Shown here: piece after piece, positions 59,414 through 64,000 of the stretch
How positions within the stretch are numbered: position 1 is the stretch's first letter
Layout of the letters: every line of letters begins with the position of its first letter
NCBI GenBank assembly: GCA_029391995.1
Contig: CP113924.1
Location: forward strand, 1,023,001-1,087,000
DNA length: 64,000 nt
Source: Streptococcaceae bacterium ESL0729
Lineage (GTDB): Bacteria > Bacillota > Bacilli > Lactobacillales > Streptococcaceae
Direction: 5' to 3'
Position numbers and translations under genes: made by a program
The notes under the pieces: generated by a model
Seen by the model: only the letters and a program-made list of their open reading frames with translations
Database searches by the model: none
Told to the model about the DNA's origin: nothing

Positions 59414-61684
59414 CAAATTTTCTCTTAGCTCAGTCTTATAATAATCCTCAAGGAAAATCTTCTGGCCATATAATTCAAGCTCCAGAGCTTCACCACTTAA
59501 GAGGCTAAGACTTAGATTTTTTTCCACATCAACCTTCAAAAGACGTCCTCTGTAGTTGATATGGAAGGTGTAGCCCTCCCAACCAGCTGGCAAGAAAGGA
59601 GCAAAGGATAATTTTCCCTCCCAGGTCTTCATTTGGGCAAAACCTTGTACAATGGCCAACCAAGAACCGGTCATAGAGGTTATATGAAGGCCATCTTCTG
59701 TATCATTATTAAAATTATCAAGGTCAAGTCTTGCTGTCCGCTCGTACATTTGAAGGGCTTTTTCTTCCATGCCAAGCTCAGCTGCTAGAATGCTGTGGAT
59801 GGACGGACTCAAGGAGCTCTCGTGGACTGTCATGGGCTCATAAAAATTAAAATTCCTTCTCTTCTCCTCCAGGCTATATTTATTACCAAAGAAGTAAATT
59901 CCCTGCAATACATCGGCTTGCTTGATAAAGGGACTCCTTAATATCTTGTCCCAAGACCAGTTTTGATTAAGGGGTAAATCAGCTGGATCTAGGGCTGATA
60001 CGGGACGCAGGTCCTTGTCTAAAAAAGTATCATGCTGCACAAAAATACCTAAATCTTCATCAAAGGGTAGATACATTTTTTCAATTATATCCTGCCACCT
60101 TTCAAGCTCAGAAGGAGTTACCTCAAGCTCTGGCCTTGGATATTTACTAAGAGCTTCCATGGTATAGCTTAATACCCAACGGGCCAGGGTATTGGTATAC
60201 CAGTTGTTATTGATATTATTTTCATATTCATTGGGTCCTGTTACCCCGTGAATCATATATTTTTCCTGTCTTTTAGAATAATGAACCCTATCAGCCCAAA
60301 AGCGGGATATTTCAACCAAAACCTCAAGACCTTCATGGGCCAGATAGCTTTCATCACCCGTATAATTGCTGTAATTATAGATGGCATAGGCAATGGCTCC
60401 ATTCCGGTGAATTTCTTCAAAGGTTATCTCCCACTCATTGTGGCACTCGACCCCATTAAAGGTAACCATGGGATAAAGGGCTCCATTAAGCCCCTGCATG
60501 CGGGCATTGTGCCTAGCTTCCTCAAGCTGCCTCCTGCGATATTTTAAAAGATTAAGACTCACCTTCTCATCTGCTAGTGAAAGGTAGAGGGGAATGGCAT
60601 AGGCCTCGGTATCCCAGTAGGTCGCACCCCCATATTTTTCACCGGTAAAGCCCTTGGGACCAATGTTTAACCTATCATCTTCCCCGTAGTAGGTAGAAAA
60701 AAGCTGAAAAAGATTAAAACGAATACCTTGTTGGGCCCTGTCATCACTTGCTCTAATACACACATCCGCATGCTGCCAACGCTCACCCCAAGCCTTGACT
60801 TGATCATCATAGTGGTCTTCGTAGCTGATTTGATTGACCCTTTGGCTAATTTCTCTATTGGCTGATAGATTATCATTAAAGTCCTTATAATCCCTACTGG
60901 TTGTCACAACAACCCTTTTTTCAAAATTAAGGCTTTCTGTCGGAATAATTGTCCGAGCAAAATAATCAACCACTTCTTTGTCCTTGCTTGCTTGCTTGAC
61001 CAAAGGAAAGTCCCCCTGATAGTTTTGACTGGCAATCACAGTAAACTGCTCAATACCAAAGGGATTACTCTTAGTCTCCGTTGCCAACCAAGAGCTTAAT
61101 TCCTCACTTCCAAGACCAAGAATCTGCCAAAAACCTTCTTCATAGTTTGAATCCTCATTTGTAACATCACCATCAATTGAGCTTTCAAGCCTTATGTCAT
61201 GCCTTCTAGCATCAACCACCTCAAAATTAAGGGCAAAACTTGCAAATTCCTTGGTTTTCAGAGAAAAGAAGCGTTCCGCACTAACCCTAACTCCTGAAAA
61301 AACATAAGTATAGGTCAAAATTCCCTTCTTTAGGTCAAGATTCAAGTAAAAATCTGCCACTTGGTCCTCATAAAGGTCAAGCTCATGGCCATCAATAAGA
61401 ATATTTATTTTTCCAAAATTTAAGGCATTGATGGCCTTACCAAAGTACTCGGGATAGCCATTTTTCCACCAACCAACCCGGGTCTTATCCGGAAACCAAA
61501 CTCCTCCAATATAAGTACCCTGGTGCATGTCGCCTGAATACTTTTCTGAGAAATTCCCCCTCATACCCATGTAACCGTTACCAATTGAGGTCAAACTTTC
61601 CTGTAGTCTCCTTTGATTTTTCTCAATCCTCTTTGAGCTTACATCCCAGGGACCAACCTCCATTATTGCCTTCTTCTCTTCCAT
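59399..61684 (-). CDS. malP: Maltose phosphorylase (glycoside hydrolase family 65)
   Basis: Cleaves maltose with phosphate into glucose and beta-glucose-1-P. The 761-residue protein has the GH65 (alpha/alpha)6 barrel with the catalytic Glu in [12 protein letters not shown] (about 485) and [12 protein letters not shown], as in known maltose phosphorylases, plus the phosphate-binding [11 protein letters not shown] near 620. The ATG at 61684 follows GAAGGAGGC. With pgmB it forms an operon, having its own promoter (TTGACA at 61739-61744, TAGGAT at 61715-61720 on the minus strand). Confidence 0.93.
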   Translation of the reverse strand: MEEKKAIMEVGPWDVSSKRIEKNQRRLQESLTSIGNGYMGMRGNFSEKYSGDMHQGTYIGGVWFPDKTRVGWWKNGYPEYFGKAINALNFGKINILIDGHELDLYEDQVADFYLNLDLKKGILTYTYVFSGVRVSAERFFSLKTKEFASFALNFEVVDARRHDIRLESSIDGDVTNEDSNYEEGFWQILGLGSEELSSWLATETKSNPFGIEQFTVIASQNYQGDFPLVKQASKDKEVVDYFARTIIPTESLNFEKRVVVTTSRDYKDFNDNLSANREISQRVNQISYEDHYDDQVKAWGERWQHADVCIRASDDRAQQGIRFNLFQLFSTYYGEDDRLNIGPKGFTGEKYGGATYWDTEAYAIPLYLSLADEKVSLNLLKYRRRQLEEARHNARMQGLNGALYPMVTFNGVECHNEWEITFEEIHRNGAIAYAIYNYSNYTGDESYLAHEGLEVLVEISRFWADRVHYSKRQEKYMIHGVTGPNEYENNINNNWYTNTLARWVLSYTMEALSKYPRPELEVTPSELERWQDIIEKMYLPFDEDLGIFVQHDTFLDKDLRPVSALDPADLPLNQNWSWDKILRSPFIKQADVLQGIYFFGNKYSLEEKRRNFNFYEPMTVHESSLSPSIHSILAAELGMEEKALQMYERTARLDLDNFNNDTEDGLHITSMTGSWLAIVQGFAQMKTWEGKLSFAPFLPAGWEGYTFHINYRGRLLKVDVEKNLSLSLLSGEALELELYGQKIFLEDYYKTELRENLNKEG

Positions 61685-61765
61685 AAAAGCCTCCTTCAAT
61701 CTTGTCATAAGCCTATCCTATCAATTAGCACATTAAGTTGTCAAAAAATATCTAACTAAATAAAA

Positions 61766-61787
61766 AAAGATGACCTGGGTCATCTTT
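61766..61787 (-). terminator. Terminator after the GH13 glucosidase gene
   Basis: AAAGATGA (61766-61773) and TCATCTTT (61780-61787) around CCTGGG, with a U-run on the minus strand. It overlaps the stop codon at 61780, so malP-pgmB depend on their own promoter or read-through. Confidence 0.8.
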
Positions 61788-63414
61788 CATATAGGCGGTA
61801 GTCAAAGGCTTCAAGCTCCATATCCTTAGCCAAAGCCTTGGAATTTTTTTGGTCAAGTAAGAGCTCCTTGAAGCCCTCAATATCAGCCAGGCTAGTAGTT
61901 TTACGGCTGTCAGATAAATTGACAAGAACTAAAATTTCCCTGCCCTCAAAGCTTCTTTTATAAGAAAAAACAAAGGGATTTTCCCTATCATAAAATTCAA
62001 TCTGACCATCTGAAATCTCCCTGCGATCATGCCTAAGGGCAATCAATCTCTTATAGAGATTTAAAAGGGAGCTTGGGTCAGCTTCATTTTCAGCCACATT
62101 AATTTTTTTATAATTTGGATTTACAGGAAACCACGGTGTTACCGAAGTGAAACCAGCCTCCATTTGGCCTGTCCACTGCATGGGTGTCCTTGAGTTATCT
62201 CTGCTAACTAGGGCAACACGAGTCAGGGCATCCTTGGGACTTAAGCCTTCTTTTAGTAAAAGGTCATAATAATTGTGCGATTCGGGTACCTCAAACTGGC
62301 TAATGTCCTTAAAAGGGAAGTTGGTCATCCCAATTTCTTGCCCCTGGTAGATAAAGGGCGTTCCCCTTAAAAGCATGTAGTGAACAGCCAAGGCCTTGGC
62401 TGACTTTATACTTCCATCACCAAAGACATCAATGGACCTTGGATTATCATGATTTTCGATATAAAGGGCATTCCAGCCTTCCTCTGACAGGTCCTCCTGC
62501 CAGCGAATGATGGTCTCCTTATAGACTTTAAGGTCTATTTTGTTATTGGAATTATTTTCTTCCTTGGCATTATGTTCCAGCTCAAAAATCATATCAATGT
62601 AGCCCTTTGAACCCGTCCAAATCCTTGCGTTTTTACTGGTCACCCCACTTGCCTCACCAACAGTAAGGGCTCCGTAGTCATCAAAGATTTCCTTAATCTT
62701 AAGCATGTACTCTTCAATCCCACGCACATTCATAAAGGGTTCCCAGGGGTCATTCCCGTGAGGGCCTTTTATCTCAAAGCCCCAATCCTCTTTTTGAATG
62801 TGACTTATGGCATCAAGCCTAAAGCCATCAATCCCAAGCTCCAGCCACCAGCGAATCATCTGGTAGATTTCCTCCCTTAATCTAGGATTTTTCCAGTTGA
62901 GATCAGGTTGTTCCTTGGCAAAAACATGAAAATAGGCCTGCTTAGTCTGGTCATCATAGGTCCAGGTACTACCACCAAAGAAGGACTTCCAGTCATTTGG
63001 CATCTTATCAGGCTCTGCATCCTCCCAGTGGTAATAGTCCCTGTAAGGATTGTCCTTTGACTTTTTACTTTCAAGAAACCAAGGATGCTGGTCAGAGGTA
63101 TGATTAATGACAAGATCCATAATTAGCTTGATTCCAAACGCGTGGGCTTCTTTTATCAGCTTCTTTAAATCATCCAAGGTCCCAAACATCTGGTCAACCT
63201 GGTAAAAATCAGATATATCATAGCCCCCATCTACCTGCGGGCTCTTATAAAGGGGATTAAGCCAGATAAAATCAACACCCAAATCACTCAGATAGGGAAG
63301 TTTTTCGATAATTCCTAAAATATCCCCCATCCCGTCTGCATTGCTATCCTTGAAGGATTTTGGATAAATCTGATAGCCGACCATGGGTCTAAAGTCATCC
63401 TTTGTTTTGTTCAT
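61780..63414 (-). CDS. Glycoside hydrolase family 13 alpha-glucosidase
   Basis: A 544-residue enzyme of the oligo-1,6-glucosidase/maltase subfamily. Catalytic regions are DLVINHTSDQHPWF, DGFRLDAISHI (nucleophile Asp), VGEASGV (acid/base Glu) and ENHDNPRS. In this subfamily the residue after the nucleophile is Val in alpha-1,6-specific and Ala or Thr in alpha-1,4-preferring enzymes; here it is Ala, suggesting maltase-like action. It shares an operon with the O-acetyltransferase (20-base overlap). Confidence 0.9.
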   Translation of the reverse strand: MNKTKDDFRPMVGYQIYPKSFKDSNADGMGDILGIIEKLPYLSDLGVDFIWLNPLYKSPQVDGGYDISDFYQVDQMFGTLDDLKKLIKEAHAFGIKLIMDLVINHTSDQHPWFLESKKSKDNPYRDYYHWEDAEPDKMPNDWKSFFGGSTWTYDDQTKQAYFHVFAKEQPDLNWKNPRLREEIYQMIRWWLELGIDGFRLDAISHIQKEDWGFEIKGPHGNDPWEPFMNVRGIEEYMLKIKEIFDDYGALTVGEASGVTSKNARIWTGSKGYIDMIFELEHNAKEENNSNNKIDLKVYKETIIRWQEDLSEEGWNALYIENHDNPRSIDVFGDGSIKSAKALAVHYMLLRGTPFIYQGQEIGMTNFPFKDISQFEVPESHNYYDLLLKEGLSPKDALTRVALVSRDNSRTPMQWTGQMEAGFTSVTPWFPVNPNYKKINVAENEADPSSLLNLYKRLIALRHDRREISDGQIEFYDRENPFVFSYKRSFEGREILVLVNLSDSRKTTSLADIEGFKELLLDQKNSKALAKDMELEAFDYRLYER

Positions 63415-64000
63415 GATAATCCCTCTCTTTTTTCTCCCAGAATTCCTGGTCCTCCTCAGTCAACTCTCTAAGAACCCTAGCAGGATTTCCTACAGCAATC
63501 ACATTATCTGGGATATCTCTTGTTACAACAGAACCTGATCCGATGATGGTATTTTTACCAATTTTTACACCAGGATTTACGGTAACGTTTGCCCCAAGCC
63601 AAGAACCATCACCAACTTCTATTGAATGAGCCAGTTCAAGGTGGCGGTTGCGAACACCTGCATCAAGGGGATGGGTTGCTGTAATCAGGCTGACCCTTGG
63701 GCCAAACATCACATTTTTTCCAATCTTAATCGGTGCAACATCAAGAAAAACACAGTCCAGATTGGCATAAAAACCTTCTCCGATGTGGATATTAAAACCA
63801 TAGTCCACATAAAGGGGAGGATTGACATAAAGTTTTTCCCCAGTTGATCCAAAAAGCTCCTTTTCTAGGCGGATAATCTCCTCAGTATCAAGGATAGAAG
63901 TTTGATTTATCTGCTGGGCTAGAGCACGCCCTGGTGCAGACGAATACTCAGGCTCCAAGTTCCTTCCATGGTAAAGCTGGCCCGTGATCATCTTTTCATA
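63395..64000 (-). CDS. Maltose/galactoside O-acetyltransferase (start outside the window)
   Basis: A trimeric left-handed beta-helix acetyltransferase (LbH hexapeptide repeats) using acetyl-CoA. KIGKNTIIGSGSVVTRDIP and VIAVGNPARVLREL are the C-terminal family signature. At 63991 there is an ATG, but the frame is open to the window end and the residues before it (YEKMITGQLYHG) match the N-terminus of Maa/LacA, which starts a few residues earlier (compare EKEKMLAGELY). So the protein is probably truncated by the window by a few residues. Confidence 0.9.
   Translation of the reverse strand, partial: YEKMITGQLYHGRNLEPEYSSAPGRALAQQINQTSILDTEEIIRLEKELFGSTGEKLYVNPPLYVDYGFNIHIGEGFYANLDCVFLDVAPIKIGKNVMFGPRVSLITATHPLDAGVRNRHLELAHSIEVGDGSWLGANVTVNPGVKIGKNTIIGSGSVVTRDIPDNVIAVGNPARVLRELTEEDQEFWEKKERDYHEQNKG

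Overview
The window reads as a chromosomal stretch of a low-GC Gram-positive coccus of the Streptococcaceae, most likely Lactococcus or a close relative. The evidence is family content: a fused mannose PTS EIIAB, the aroDEB-C-tyrA-aroA-aroK-pheA cluster, liaFSR, maltose phosphorylase with beta-phosphoglucomutase and a sugar O-acetyltransferase, an EPSP-type shikimate pathway, AGGAGG-type ribosome binding sites, and several TTG starts (ylxM, ptnAB, gyrB). I cannot fix the species. No rRNA, tRNA, CRISPR array, insertion sequence or prophage is visible; gene spacing is tight and most genes lie on the minus strand.

Layout. 0-4.7 kb: glyQS behind a T-box, ffh/ylxM, and a divergent membrane sensor that lacks a kinase domain. 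4.7-10.6 kb: a LapA-like protein, a GntR/aromatic-exporter pair, rpsT, recD2, a phosphatase and trmL behind a terminator-bearing leader. 10.7-15.7 kb (plus strand): the mannose PTS operon with candidate cre sites, a DUF956 protein, and serS behind a T-box. 15.7-23.3 kb: an envelope-stress region with a Bce-type two-component system cotranscribed with a VanZ-RDD protein and an XRE-cupin regulator, divergent azlCD, and a Bce-type ABC transporter with a YxeA protein. 23.4-32.2 kb: the shikimate/Phe/Tyr operon led by an rRNA methyltransferase gene. 32.4-39.8 kb: a lipoteichoic acid synthase-like protein, gyrB, a HAD phosphatase, an orphan PTS EIIB, rodA and a DedA-like protein. 39.8-50.5 kb: an S1-domain gene and cyclophilin joined at an A9 run, a Cof-type HAD, liaFSR, murC, a disordered unknown, an SNF2 helicase and manA. 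50.6-54.4 kb: a phnDCEE importer. 54.4-58.7 kb: an SDR, a DUF2829 (Tad2-like) protein, metG, xth and an ArsC/Spx-like protein. 58.7-64 kb: maltose use (pgmB, malP, GH13 glucosidase, O-acetyltransferase cut by the window edge).

How it fits together. Sugars enter through the mannose PTS; manA joins mannose-6-P to glycolysis, and malP plus pgmB turn maltose into glucose and glucose-6-P. Cell-wall upkeep (murC, rodA, LTA synthase) sits beside two cell-envelope stress systems (liaFSR and Bce-type). The aminoacyl-tRNA synthetase operons glyQS and serS are controlled by T-box leaders.

The features most worth a second look are: the S1-domain gene with no usable start codon, which an extra A in an A9 run would fuse to the upstream cyclophilin; the chromosomal Tad2-like gene in the metG operon; the split Bce-type module; and the kinase-less sensor.
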